Below are positions 1 to 7,939 of a DNA stretch of 12,544 nt, piece by piece. The stretch is from the NCBI GenBank assembly GCA_003024985.2, contig PXIH01S0013408.1; one strand, 5' to 3'. How positions within the stretch are numbered: the first letter of the stretch is position 1; each line of letters opens with the position of its first letter. The notes beneath the pieces were generated by a model, which was not told where the DNA came from, searched no databases, and saw only the letters and a list, made by a program, of their open reading frames with translations. Origin of the DNA: Euperipatoides rowelli (Eukaryota; Onychophora; Udeonychophora; Euonychophora; Peripatopsidae). Both the position numbers and the translations under genes were made by a program.

Positions 1-1290
1 TAAAATCTAGTGCGAATCATGAGATGTAACTCACTGTATATAAAATAATAATTAACACTAATTAAATTGAAATGTCATACTTTTCCAAAAGTATATTATT
101 TCTTTCTTTTTTCTTTGTTAATAAAATCATGATTGAAAGGTGAAATAATGCAATTGTGCATTAGAAGTCAAAAGTTTATTTCTTATGTAATTACCTGATG
201 ACAGAATTATACAATGATCCTATTATTAATCTTTTTTTAAAAAGTGTATTCTACAATATAAAATGACTTATCTGTGACTTTCTTAGAACTTATGATATAC
301 TTTGTAAACAATAGTATCTATAACAACTGTATAATGTTATAAAAAGAAATCTTATAAACTAAAGTGATCAAAAAAAAGGTTTAACTGCAAGAGCAAGAAA
401 AAATAAATATTTTTTGTGTATATGAAAATAATGGTCAAATATATTAAACAGTACAATTAAGCAAAAATTACTTGCATAAATAAAACTTAAAAAAAAATTC
501 CAACTTTCAACCTGCTTTAAGTATTTTGGCATTGATTCGCAACCAGTGAGTATCAACACACAGATGGATCACGGGAGTGTTAAGTGGATAGCGAGCATAA
601 GAAAGAAAAAATTACTAAGTTTAAGTACTTTGGGCAAACTATTATTGAAATTAACATCTAGTTTTTATTTATTTTTATACGGTATTTAAATATATTCCAG
701 CAATAAATGTTTGTAAACAGAAATTAATTGTATGTTGGTAACGATTTAAAAGAGCACGTTGTGTTTGGTTCAAGCATAGACCACACACTCACTCATTGTA
801 TAGTCTCCGTGTAATTTATTTTTATTTGATAATTTGAATGATACATCATTATTTTTATTTTAAATTCCATTTGTTATAATTTCATATTATACGATTTGTA
901 GTCGGTTAATATTTCATCTATGTTCTGAATTTATTTGAATTTGGCCCTTTGGTTACTTTATATTTGTCAACTGACTTCAATTTTGGCCCAATAATAAAAC
1001 AGTTATTAGTCGAATGTACTTTTGATACTTGAGTACAAAAATTCCTAGCCCGGGTTGAGTGTTGAACTTTCATTGGCTGCACTCTAATGAATGAAAATTT
1101 AATGAATGAATTGCTAGATACCTAGTAGAAACTTTGTTGACTACCTTGGAAAAAAAAAATAAGTAAAAAAAGGGGTTCCTGTTTGGGTACCAGGAATAAA
1201 TGATGATTTTAAAAGATATAACATAGTCTTTTGTATCTTGGAAATTTGGAGATGCCATTTTAATAAATAAAGAAGTTATGATAACTAGTG
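1..1290. other. AT-rich stretch with no recognised gene
   Basis: No coding relic, RNA gene or clear transposon end was found on either strand. Short frames of about 60 codons occur on the minus strand near 368-559 and 1070-1258, but their translations are rich in F, Y, I and K as expected from A/T runs and match no family I know. A small tandem of the type aatgaatga occurs near 1086-1110. The minus strand was searched by eye for reverse-transcriptase motifs, because the endonuclease relic at 1692-2297 points this way. None was seen. Confidence 0.6.
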
Positions 1291-1367
1291 AGTTTGATAC
1301 AGTATTCCCAAACCGTGATATATGACAGCTGTGAAATGAAGTGATAGAAAATATTTGTTTGCTGGAA

Positions 1368-1608
1368 ACTAAATGTGAATAAGATGGAGGATCATATCCT
1401 GAGTCTGTATACCAAAGTTAGAAGAGAAATTATGAGTATTAATTGAGATATAACATTTTTGTTGAAATGTACTGTATACTATACTTACTACAGGAATAGT
1501 ATAGTGGACCATGAAATAGTTGGTAGGAATTATTTTTCCATTGTACAAAAACTAATTATGGAATAAGATAGAAGATTGTGTCCTTAGTCTATAAAGTAAA
1601 TTTTGTAA
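1368..1608. repeat. Diverged direct repeat pair
   Basis: Two segments share the start gaataagat followed by a similar 30 bases ending in cct-agtct: one at about 1377-1414 and one at about 1561-1598. By hand, roughly 27 of 38 positions agree, with a spacing of about 184 bases. This could be an old tandem duplication or two copies of a short dispersed repeat. It lies just beyond the 3' side of the minus-strand endonuclease relic and is not explained by it. Confidence 0.4.
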
Positions 1609-1691
1609 CTATATGCAATAACAAAAGAAATAATTAATTTTTTTTATAATTTAAAATTGTTTTTTGTTCACAGGTCTCTTTTTTTTTTCAT

Positions 1692-2297
1692 TTATTTTTG
1701 TATCAGCACTATTTTAGCGTGGTCGCTTTTGCCAAAACGCTCTAAAATTGTTTTCAAAAATTATTTTCATCTGTTGTTATAATCAAGTTAGTCTTGCGGA
1801 TTAATTTTTCCTGAATCTTGTATGTTGTTTGATTAGTTGCCTAAGATTGTTACAAATAAAAAAAAATCCAAAAGATCAAACCCAAAAGTTTTTTGTGAAT
1901 AACTACTTTTTTTACTTTCTCAACAATATTAGGCACATTTTCAATGTTAGCCATAACAACCTTTTCGTTCTCCCTAGTGTTATTGGGTGATCTATAACTT
2001 AAACCCATCAAACTTACTCCTTCATTAAACATAATTTCTAACCATAATATTTCAGCATTCAAAGGTTGAATATCGTCTTTATATTTAGTGTGTGTCTATA
2101 AAAAATTAAAACCCCACCCCACTTTTTATTCATCCTATCTTTTTTTTATAATTTGGAAACCAACAATATTAATTTGCTCATCTGGTGTTTTATGATCCAG
2201 CCATGATTCAGTTATTAAAATTAACATTAACCATTTCTAGGAAAATTATCAACTCATTGAATTTGTTTAGGAAATAACAAATATTAGTATATACAGT
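1692..2297 (-). pseudogene. LINE endonuclease domain relic (ORF2 N-terminus)
   Basis: This is a decayed copy of the apurinic/apyrimidinic-type endonuclease domain that opens ORF2 of CR1/L2/Jockey-group LINEs and nicks target DNA for integration. The minus strand shows the family motifs in order: VYTNI then FLNKFNEL (about 2294-2245), LITESWLDHKTPDEQI (about 2219-2172; motif ITESW), a degenerate glycine-rich segment, MGLSYRSPNNTREN (about 2008-1966), LIITTDEN (about 1786-1763) and ERFGKSDHAKIV (about 1743-1708; the terminal SDH is catalytic in this family). At least three frame changes and several stops separate the blocks, so no protein can be made. The longest open piece is 1850-2062. No reverse transcriptase follows in the 1.6 kb downstream, so the 3' part of this copy is missing. 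Confidence 0.82.
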
Positions 2298-2353
2298 AAT
2301 ACATCCAAGTAGTCACAAGAGATATTTTTACTCTTATGATCACTTGTTTATTG

Positions 2354-2718
2354 CTATTTTCTATTAATATAATCTAAAATCTCTTTTTTAGAATGTTTTT
2401 TTAATACTCTTCCGTAGCTTGACACTTTTAGTTCTGCTGTTTTATTTTCCTCAATTGATGTTACTTTATTTATTTCTATTATGGTGTTTATAATTGGGTT
2501 ATATTCTAACATATCTTTTAAGTCTAAAGGCATTGGTGTATAGTATTCTCTATTTCCTTAATTACACTTTATTCATAGGCATGGTGATTGTTTTTTTTTT
2601 CATTATCCGCATAATATTGATCTTCCAAATAAAATTCTTTCAAATCAAGTATCTGCAAACTGTTGTTAAATTCAAAAATGTCCATACAATAGGTAGCAAT
2701 GTTAACAACTCTAGAAAG
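2354..2718 (-). pseudogene. LINE ORF1-like relic, C-terminal pieces
   Basis: Two open minus-strand segments lack ATG starts but have a protein-like composition. 2569-2718 (49 codons) contains YCMDIFEFNNSLQILDL and LEDQYYADNEKK. 2354-2557 (67 codons) contains EYYTPMPLDLKDMLEYNP, IIEINKVTSIEENK and LKKHSKKEILDYINRK before a TAG stop. They are rich in D, E, K, N and L rather than the F/Y/I/K-only look of random AT-rich frames. They sit immediately upstream of, and on the same strand as, the endonuclease relic, where ORF1 of a LINE would be. I do not recognise a named domain. The link to the LINE is inferred from position and strand only. Confidence 0.5.
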
Positions 2719-2745
2719 TTACACTTTTTTAATAACACTGTTATA

Positions 2746-2834
2746 ACAAATGATCATTTTAAAGACTTCTTTGTTTTCGATTACCTATCACTGATAGGTA
2801 ATCGAAAACAAAAGTTTTTCAAATGATCATTTGT
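2746..2834. repeat. Inverted duplication with 21-bp perfect palindromic core
   Basis: The core 2770-2812 is a perfect palindrome: 21-bp arms (tttgttttcgattacctatc plus a, and its complement) around a single C at 2791. Outside the core the symmetry continues with a few indels to acaaatgatcattt (2746-2759) and aaatgatcatttgt (2821-2834). Because of the symmetry both strands read the same peptide across the core (FVFDYLS-x-IGNRKQ), which explains a 110-codon plus-strand frame here. The likely origin is a template-switch or fold-back duplication inside the decaying ORF1 relic. Confidence 0.93.
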
Positions 2835-2992
2835 AATTGTATAGATAAATTTATAAGTGATAGGCTATCACTTATACCTAAAATACATTTATCTAAAATC
2901 ATTTGATCATTATCATTTATTATTAACTCGATATTACCATTTTCTTTTTTAACACACCCTTTGACAAAACATTTTTTTCTGTAACTAAAAGA
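2819..2992 (-). pseudogene. LINE ORF1-like relic, central piece
   Basis: This is a 57-codon open stretch between two TGA stops on the minus strand. It contains CFVKGCVKKENGNIELI and then NDNDQMILDKCILGIS. The pair of cysteines near the start might be part of a metal-binding motif, but no complete zinc knuckle is visible. The frame lies between the pieces at 2354-2718 and 3005-3345, on the same strand, and is probably one protein broken by frameshifts. The end of the piece runs into two palindromes, so its last codons may be duplicated rather than original. No named family is recognised; assignment to ORF1 is inferred from context. Confidence 0.42.
2852..2876. repeat. Second perfect palindrome, 12-bp arms
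   Basis: tataagtgatag and its exact complement flank a single G at 2864. The centre again carries tgatag/ctatca, as in the larger palindrome 52 bases away. Outer blocks gataaat (2844-2850) and atttatc (near 2888-2894) extend the symmetry imperfectly. Confidence 0.9.
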
Positions 2993-3004
2993 TCAACAAA
3001 TGAT

Positions 3005-3345
3005 TCACATATATTGAAATCTTACATAAATTTTTTTACAATTATTAGGTTCAATTTTTGTACTTTCTACTTTTTCAATACTGTTTATTTTATCCGAAAA
3101 AGCATTAAGTTTTATTAAAGCATTGTTATCATTAGTTTTAATTAAATCATTCGTATTAACATTATTTATTAAATTTTTGACTCCAAATTCTTCTTTGTGT
3201 ACTCCTTTCGCTTCAGTTATTGAAAACTCACCTAAAAATGGAGCAATGTAAGATTCTTTGATACAAATGTTCGAGTTTAAAATAGCTTGATTTATTTTTA
3301 GTTACTTCTACATATAATGATTTATAGCTGTTATTTCTAGACGAA
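3005..3345 (-). pseudogene. LINE ORF1-like relic, coiled-coil-like piece
   Basis: 3005-3301 is open for 98 codons on the minus strand, without a usable start codon. It includes CIKESYIAPFLGEFSITEAK, a stretch with regularly spaced L/I residues (NLINNVNTNDLIKTNDNNAL, then KLNAFSDKINSIEKVES), and ends at FQYM-stop. A frame change near 3290-3300 joins it to CSSRNNSYKSLYVEVTKNK upstream (about 3287-3343). The L/I spacing and the K/E/N/D-rich content suggest a coiled coil, which is common in LINE ORF1 proteins. This is the longest and most protein-like of the pieces. The family is not recognised; it could also be an unrelated transposon protein into whose neighbourhood the endonuclease relic was inserted. 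Confidence 0.5.
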
Positions 3346-3431
3346 CAGTCATAACATTAGATTTTTTTCTATTTATAATACTGTTTATTAAGCATATGTA
3401 CTGCACATTTCTAAAGTAATATTAGTCAATT

Positions 3432-3713
3432 TTATTTAATTTTCCATTTAGTTATGTTTGCATGTTCATTTTTTTTTTTTTTCTTTTTTTTTTTGTACCA
3501 TGAATTTATAAATGTTCTTAAAATTTGCTTATCAGTGGTTACACTTTTATATTTGGGTTTATTTACAAAATCCTGTGTAACATAAGCACTTGTTCTCATC
3601 TGCTGTTGTCCATTTCTTACGTCACCAAAGCCTTGATTAACCCTATTTTGTAGGTCTCTACTTTTGTCTTTTATTAAATATGGGCACAGAGACAAATCTT
3701 CTTCATTATTAAC
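3432..3713 (-). pseudogene. LINE ORF1-like relic, N-terminal half piece
   Basis: This minus-strand frame runs from just after an in-frame stop near 3714 to 3432. It reads NNEEDLSLCPYLIKDKSRD, NRVNQGFGDVRNGQQQMR, TSAYVTQDFVNKPKYKSV and TDKQILRTFINSWY. It then turns into a lysine run that is only the complement of T-rich sequence at 3471-3494, so the genuine coding part probably ends near 3495. There is no ATG; the reading can start only at a TTG, so this is an internal part of a longer protein or a broken one. Composition and low stop density support past coding. I recognise no domain. It lies on the same strand as, and upstream of, the other ORF1-like pieces. Confidence 0.45.
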
Positions 3714-4055
3714 TCCACAGCCTTACTAAATATGGGTATGAAACTTGCCCTAATTTGGATTAAACTTAGTTCTGTGCATCGGCAAGAAGCGTTCAGCTAA
3801 GCTTGCAGTCAATATGTAAACATTCAAAATGGTCACCGGAAGTTAGCTTATCGCTTGCATTTGTTTGTAAACAAAGACATGTTTCTGTGTTTGTGCTTGG
3901 TGTGCAGTAGATGAAATAGGACCACCTAGCAAAGTGAAGGGTGTAATGTTTTTGAGCATCTCGTTCTACTCTTTTTATAATTAAACTTTGTTTTGTACTC
4001 TTTGATACTATTATGTAAGGGTGTCAACACTATTTGTTTTGACTAAATTGTCACT

Positions 4056-4170
4056 TTTTTTAACTCTTCAAGTTTTTCATTTTTTATTAAATTTATTTGT
4101 TGTAGCCAATTTTTTTCTTCCATTTTCGTTTAACTAAATCACTTGCAGGATTTGCAGAATGACTCATTTT
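4056..4170 (-). pseudogene. Possible start of the LINE ORF1 (broken)
   Basis: On the minus strand an ATG at about 4165 opens MSHSANPASDLVKRKW. The reading then needs a frame change to continue as MEEKNWLQQINLIKNEKLEE and LKK, a charged helical segment. It is the furthest upstream protein-like piece in line with the ORF1 relics. It may mark the N-terminus, but about 320 bases (3714-4040) between it and the next piece carry no clear continuation, so an insertion or heavy decay must be assumed. The evidence is composition and position only. Confidence 0.28.
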
Positions 4171-4222
4171 AATTAGCCTAATTAAAATTAAGAAACATTG
4201 CAATTACTGTATAGCATACAGT
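4166..4222. repeat. Two small palindromes
   Basis: 4166-4188 is attttaattag-C-ctaattaaaat (11-bp arms, one central base). 4206-4222 is actgtat-agc-atacagt (7-bp arms). Both are exact. They sit directly beside the putative ORF1 start. Function unknown; AT-rich palindromes of this size can arise by the same fold-back process as the larger ones at 2746-2876. Confidence 0.8.
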
Positions 4223-4426
4223 AAACAATTGGTTTTTATTTTAGAACTAGTGAGCATGCCTAAAGCAATACAGATGCAAAATTTGTCCGTTTGTCAAAAT
4301 GTGTCATGAACGTCATAATTTAGCTTTTATTCCACTCCACATGTGCAAGATTCGAAGTGGTCCTATTTAGCAAATCAGTGCTCAGCTTTGAACTGAATCT
4401 TGATTTTGTTTACGTATTTAATTTAG

Positions 4427-4555
4427 GATTACAATGATTTTCATTGATTTAGAAGACCAAATTATTTTGACGATTAAAGATGAGATTCTAAGCTTTAATT
4501 TGATATTAAACATGACAGCCTCTCTGCTTTATTTCGCTATTTATTACAAGTCAAA
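4427..4555 (+). other. Candidate internal exon (unverified)
   Basis: The segment is 129 bases (43 codons) open on the plus strand, preceded by tacgtatttaatttag, which resembles a splice acceptor, and followed by gtaagc, a good splice donor. The reading contains MIFIDLEDQIILTIKDEIL and LILNMTASLLYFAIYYKSK. It starts and ends in the same phase, so it could be spliced in without changing frame. I do not recognise the peptide, no neighbouring exon was found, and such acceptor/donor pairs occur by chance in AT-rich DNA. Low confidence. Confidence 0.2.
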
Positions 4556-5937
4556 GTAAGCCAATTTTATCAATTTTTTTACAACTTGTTTTAAATAGAA
4601 GAATAGGGTAGAAAAACAAATTAAAGATTTAAAACATATTTTATTAAACAAAAATAATTTTTTTTGTTTACACGTGCCGTTAAAACTTGGTTTATCTTTG
4701 CCTATTTCAACTTTATTGATTTATGTGTATTTTTNGTGAAAATCAGAGTAATTTTTTATTGTGGAAAGGGGGGGGGGGCAATATATATACTGTATATATA
4801 CAGTGTACAGTATATATATACAGTATATTTGCATGCTTGTTTAGTAGTACCTAGTAATGTGTGTGTGTGTTTATAATATTTTTTTTTTCTTTCACATTAT
4901 TATTATTTAATAATCCTACTTAATACAATTTAAATAAAAACCCTAGCCCCAATTGGATGTGGTATTTTTTTACATATTGATTGGAATTATAATTAAGAAA
5001 ATAGGATTTTAAAATTAATGCTTGAAAATCAAGTAAATCTTTAATTTTATATTTCAAAGATTAACTTTATAAGCCATGACTTTTCATAATATAATCTGTT
5101 CCTCTGGTAACTCTTAAGATTTGAAGTTCCCTAATTGTGATAATATACTGTATAATCTCTTGGATATTGTTAGAATCATTGCCTGTCGTAAAGTTAGTAG
5201 TTATATGTAATACACATATTTACAAACTATTTATACTTCAGTTCAAGAATACAGGCCCTACTTCTCGTCAATAAATCTGCTCATGGTTAACCACACAAAA
5301 GACAACTCGTGAAAAGGCTTGGCCATTTTTCCATAATGTATATTCTTAGAAGCACGACATATAATGCAAAGCTAACCGCAACAACAAAATAAAGATATAA
5401 ATATTTCTCATTTGTTTAGTCTCAACAAATGCAGATTCATTTTGTGGGCAAACACAATGTTTAAAATCCTGTGTCACCATTTTTTTTCAAAATGAGCAAT
5501 TGTTAACTCGCCAGTGCTATAGATTAGCCCACTGTAGAATACAATCAAAATTAAAGACATGTCGACATTCGAAACACCCAAAGAATTACCACAAAGGAAA
5601 AAAAAAAGAATTGTTAATTTACTTATTACTAGGTAAAGAAGCACACGGCAGTCTGACGCCATTACAACTGGAATTAGATTCACTAATTGTGTTGTATATT
5701 GCAATGAGCTGGGTTTATGTACATTTTTTTTATTAATTATTGCCTTCAAATGATAGCTGAGTTAATTTCAAAATATGATTACTACTTAATATGTCGTTTA
5801 CGGAATAATTGCCGTCCATAAAAGTTGTATTAAAAGTGACCACGTCAATTACTAATTGTAATTAATATCGTTTGAAATATTCAAACACGCTTGAACATGC
5901 TAATTCATTAATTATTCATTTACTTTTTCATTTGTAT
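4556..5937. other. AT-rich stretch with no recognised gene
   Basis: Apart from the simple-sequence cluster at 4768-4870, nothing could be assigned. Two overlapping frames on opposite strands near 5474-5749 (78 and 91 codons) lie in a slightly less AT-rich patch. Neither resembles a known protein, and each can be explained as a by-product of low stop density. An n at 4735 marks an unresolved base. Confidence 0.55.
4768..4870. repeat. G11 run, TA/ACTGTA palindromes and a GT repeat
   Basis: A run of eleven G (4768-4778) is followed by alternating TA sequence containing ACTGTA or TACAGT four times (4789, 4799, 4806, 4819), which can fold on itself in several ways. A (GT) repeat follows at about 4859-4870. 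A homopolymer G run is striking in DNA this AT-rich, and with the n at 4735 it may mark a difficult-to-sequence or misassembled spot. Confidence 0.85.
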
Positions 5938-6092
5938 GTGTGTGCACTCGGGTAAATAGTGTGCACACAAAAACGCCGTTGTGTTCGCATTTTGGAAAGG
6001 TTGCTGCCTTTCTACCAAGCATATTTTTATTTCTTGTATTTTAAGTTTCTTTAGCTGGAATGGCAGTGGCCTTTCCAGGTTCCAGTCCACCC
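5938..6092. repeat. Inverted repeats around a less AT-rich patch
   Basis: 5940-5947 (gtgtgcac) pairs exactly with 5961-5968 (gtgcacac). 5994-6016 (ggaaaggttgctgcctttct plus acc) pairs with 6054-6076 at 17 of 23 positions, including ggaaagg/cctttcc and ctgcc/ggcag. On the minus strand the right side begins caggggtggactgg (6092-6079), which resembles the CAGGG end of hAT elements, but no matching opposite end or target duplication was found. It may be the remains of a small fold-back or hAT-type element. Confidence 0.4.
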
Positions 6093-6224
6093 CTGTATCA
6101 TGCCAGGATAGTCTTTAGCCATTTGGGAATTTTTCTTTTCGTTATGTAATATACTTTTTTTATGATGATCCCAGAATATACTTATTTTCTTTGTTTCAAC
6201 TTTTAAAATAACACTTGTGGAAGT
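6051..6224 (-). other. Unassigned 57-codon open frame
   Basis: Between two stops the minus strand is open for 57 codons, with KVETKKISIFWDHHKKS and MAKDYPGMIQGWTGTWKG. There is no ATG at the start. It follows the piggyBac transposase relic on the same strand, but it does not match the part of that transposase expected next. The last third overlaps the inverted repeat 5994-6076, so its protein-like appearance may be accidental. Confidence 0.2.
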
Positions 6225-6273
6225 TCATTTATCTTGTAACATCAGCGTTGAAAATAAAACATTACAATATACA

Positions 6274-6655
6274 TTAAATTACTAGATTTAAAATATGCTC
6301 TGTTACATTGTTGATAAAAAATAATTTGAAATTATCTAAAACACCTACAGTATAATAAAATTAGGCCATACTTTCACTTTGGGATTTCTTCTGAATTAGA
6401 AAGGGTCATAGAATTAAAATTAATGTCTAAATGCCAAGGATTTTTAGGTAAATCTTTTAGTCACAATTTTCAACAATAGTAGTAATAGAATCATGACTAG
6501 GACTTGAACTGCTGCTATGTTCTTTTTCATTATAAGGAAAATCGGAGTTAGAATCATCAATATAATTGTTGGCTTCCAATTCATTATCATCTAATCATCA
6601 TCATTCGACTCAAAATCATCTATCATCATTTGCTTCAATTGTGTTTTGGTTAGTG
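6274..6655 (-). pseudogene. piggyBac-type transposase relic, N-terminal part
   Basis: piggyBac transposases cut and paste their element at TTAA sites. Their N-terminus is acidic and is followed by a conserved block of the form sPldyFklfFtdellelI-ETN. On the minus strand I see an acidic, serine-rich segment (EANNYIDDSNSDF, EKEHSSSSSPSHDSITT; about 6586-6465), then KNPWHLDINFNSMTLSNSEE (about 6451-6395), then VGVLDNFKLFFINNVTEHIL (6348-6289) ending NLVI-stop. The last block fits the family block well. At least three frame changes and several stops break it. The catalytic DDD region and the C-terminal cysteine-rich domain were not found downstream, so the copy is truncated as well as frame-shifted. 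A (TCA/ATC) repeat at 6585-6635 corresponds to the aspartate-rich codons. Identification rests on one conserved block plus the acidic N-terminus. Confidence 0.6.
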
Positions 6656-6861
6656 CCAATGGACCTAACTAGTTGAAAATATTAGTAATTTGTTTTTGTA
6701 GAGTTTATGGGAGTTGAATATTATTTACTCATTTTTAAATACACTGTACTTCATTTATTTAGCAACTTTTTTTTTCTCTATTTAATTTTATGCAATTTTT
6801 TTTTCAAAGCCTCATAACACCAATATGAATGAAATAATAAAAAAACAGTTTGGTTATATAA

Positions 6862-7625
6862 CCCTGTAGTAGTCACGGTATCAGATAACGTAATTCATTT
6901 TCAAAAGTGTCTTTCTAGCTAATGCGCTGAGCTAGAATAATATACAGCCTTTTATGTGCCTGAATCAATGAGTTTTTTCATTGGTCAATTAGCCGGTGTT
7001 GTGATGGCAAGGAATATATTGATTTCCTATGATTTTATCTGTCAGATACACTCCGACAACTCTCACAAGTTTTTTTTTTTCAGGTAGCATAATTCAAATA
7101 TTATAAAACATTTAGGAATAAACTTATACATGTTTTTAAATCAGAATTTAATACAGATTTCAAAAATCAAAACCAAAAAAATCTATCTCCAACGACAGAG
7201 AAACAGCAATGGAAAATGTAAGAACAACTGTCTTTTTTTTTTATAGCTGACAGAAAAAAATTCATAAAAAAAAATCTTTGTTGGTGTTTTTTTTTTTTTT
7301 ATATATTAAAATTCCTAATAAAAAATAGAACAAAAAATACTATTTTAAGTTTTTTTGTATCTGTTATAGATATTTAAATATTTAACAATGTATTATTTGG
7401 CCATATAGTAAATACGAGCTGTAATGATTTCTGTTGTATGCCGACGTTTAAAAAAAAAATCTGTTTGATGGATTTTTTTTTTATGTATTAAAATTCCTGA
7501 TAAAAGATAGAACCAAAATACTATTTAAGTTTTTTATATCTGTTATATATTTTGAAATATAGACGTGTATCTCACAGATACACCACGACTACTCATGTAA
7601 CTTTCTGACCATGACTATTGCAGGG
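6862..7625. mobile_element. Non-autonomous piggyBac-like element (764 bp)
   Basis: The left end reads CCCTGTAGTAGTCACGG from 6862, and the complement of the right end reads CCCTGCAATAGTCATGG from 7625. They agree at 14 of 17 positions, and similarity continues inward (TATCAGA against TCAGAAA). The right flank is TTAA (7626-7629) and the left flank is ATAA (6858-6861), a one-base decay of TTAA, the duplicated target of piggyBac elements. No transposase frame lies inside. A second inner copy of the end motif (ccacgactactcatg, 7583-7597) lies 9 bases inside the right terminal motif, like the internal repeats of piggyBac ends. The neighbouring transposase relic is outside the element, so any relation between them is unproven. 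Confidence 0.75.
7037..7603. repeat. Two nested direct duplications inside the piggyBac-like element
   Basis: 7266-7380 and 7450-7560 are diverged direct copies: T-run, tattaaaattcct-ataaaa, gatag/aatag, aatactatt-taagtttttt and tatctgttat occur in the same order. Separately, 7037-7072 (tgtcagatacactccgacaa and onward) resembles 7570-7603 (ctcacagatacaccacgact and onward). The right-end sequence of the element was therefore partly copied inward. 7565-7583 (gtgtatct-cac-agatacac) is an exact hairpin. Confidence 0.7.
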
Positions 7626-7939
7626 TTAATAAAGTCGTGTTGGTCTTGTCTGAAATAAATTTATTATACAACTCCATAAATAACGGATTCACTGGTAAAA
7701 CGCACATTACAATGGCTAATAGACTTTTAACAGAAAATGTAGCTATTAAACAGCAGTAAAACAAAAATGGTATTAATAATTCGATCCAATTTTTTTTTTC
7801 TCCAGTCCATTAAAGAAAAATTTTACTTGTTGAAACATTTGGATACTTTCTTTTTCTGGTTCTATTTTTTTATTATTTTTTATAACCTTGATTTTTTATG
7901 TAATTGGTTCCAAAGTTATATAGCCTATACATACTGTAA

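Larger units (their letters stand above)
3914..4368. repeat. Segment bracketed by a 12-bp inverted repeat
   Basis: AAATAGGACCAC at 3914-3925 is the exact complement of GTGGTCCTATTT at 4357-4368. Outside it, similarity continues weakly: gtaaacaaagacatg near 3871-3885 resembles the complement of the sequence near 4400-4415 (gtaaacaaaatcaag). The symmetry could be the terminal repeat of a decayed DNA transposon of about 455-540 bp or an inverted duplication. The inside also holds the putative ORF1 start at 4056-4170, which argues against a simple single element. No target-site duplication was found. Confidence 0.4.

Noticed and set aside
368-559. 63-codon minus-strand frame
   Set aside because: Hydrophobic, AT-driven composition, no recognisable motif, no supporting neighbour.
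1070-1258. 62-codon minus-strand frame
   Set aside because: Contains long K/F runs from simple sequence; no family resemblance and no RT motif where the LINE would continue.
2494-2826. 110-codon plus-strand frame
   Set aside because: It is antisense to the ORF1-like relic, dominated by F/I/L/Y from T-rich sequence, and its protein-like end is produced by the palindrome at 2770-2812, which reads the same peptide on both strands.
3636-3650. ttaaccctattttg, resembling a piggyBac end
   Set aside because: It lies within an ORF1-like coding piece, has no inverted partner and no second TTAA flank.
4664-4876. 70-codon plus-strand frame
   Set aside because: It crosses the n, the G11 run and the TA repeats; the translation reflects simple sequence.
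5474-5749. Overlapping frames on both strands (91 codons minus, 78 plus), with a possible acceptor before the minus-strand end
   Set aside because: The two contradict each other, neither is recognised, and no AATAAA was seen downstream on the minus strand to support a terminal exon.
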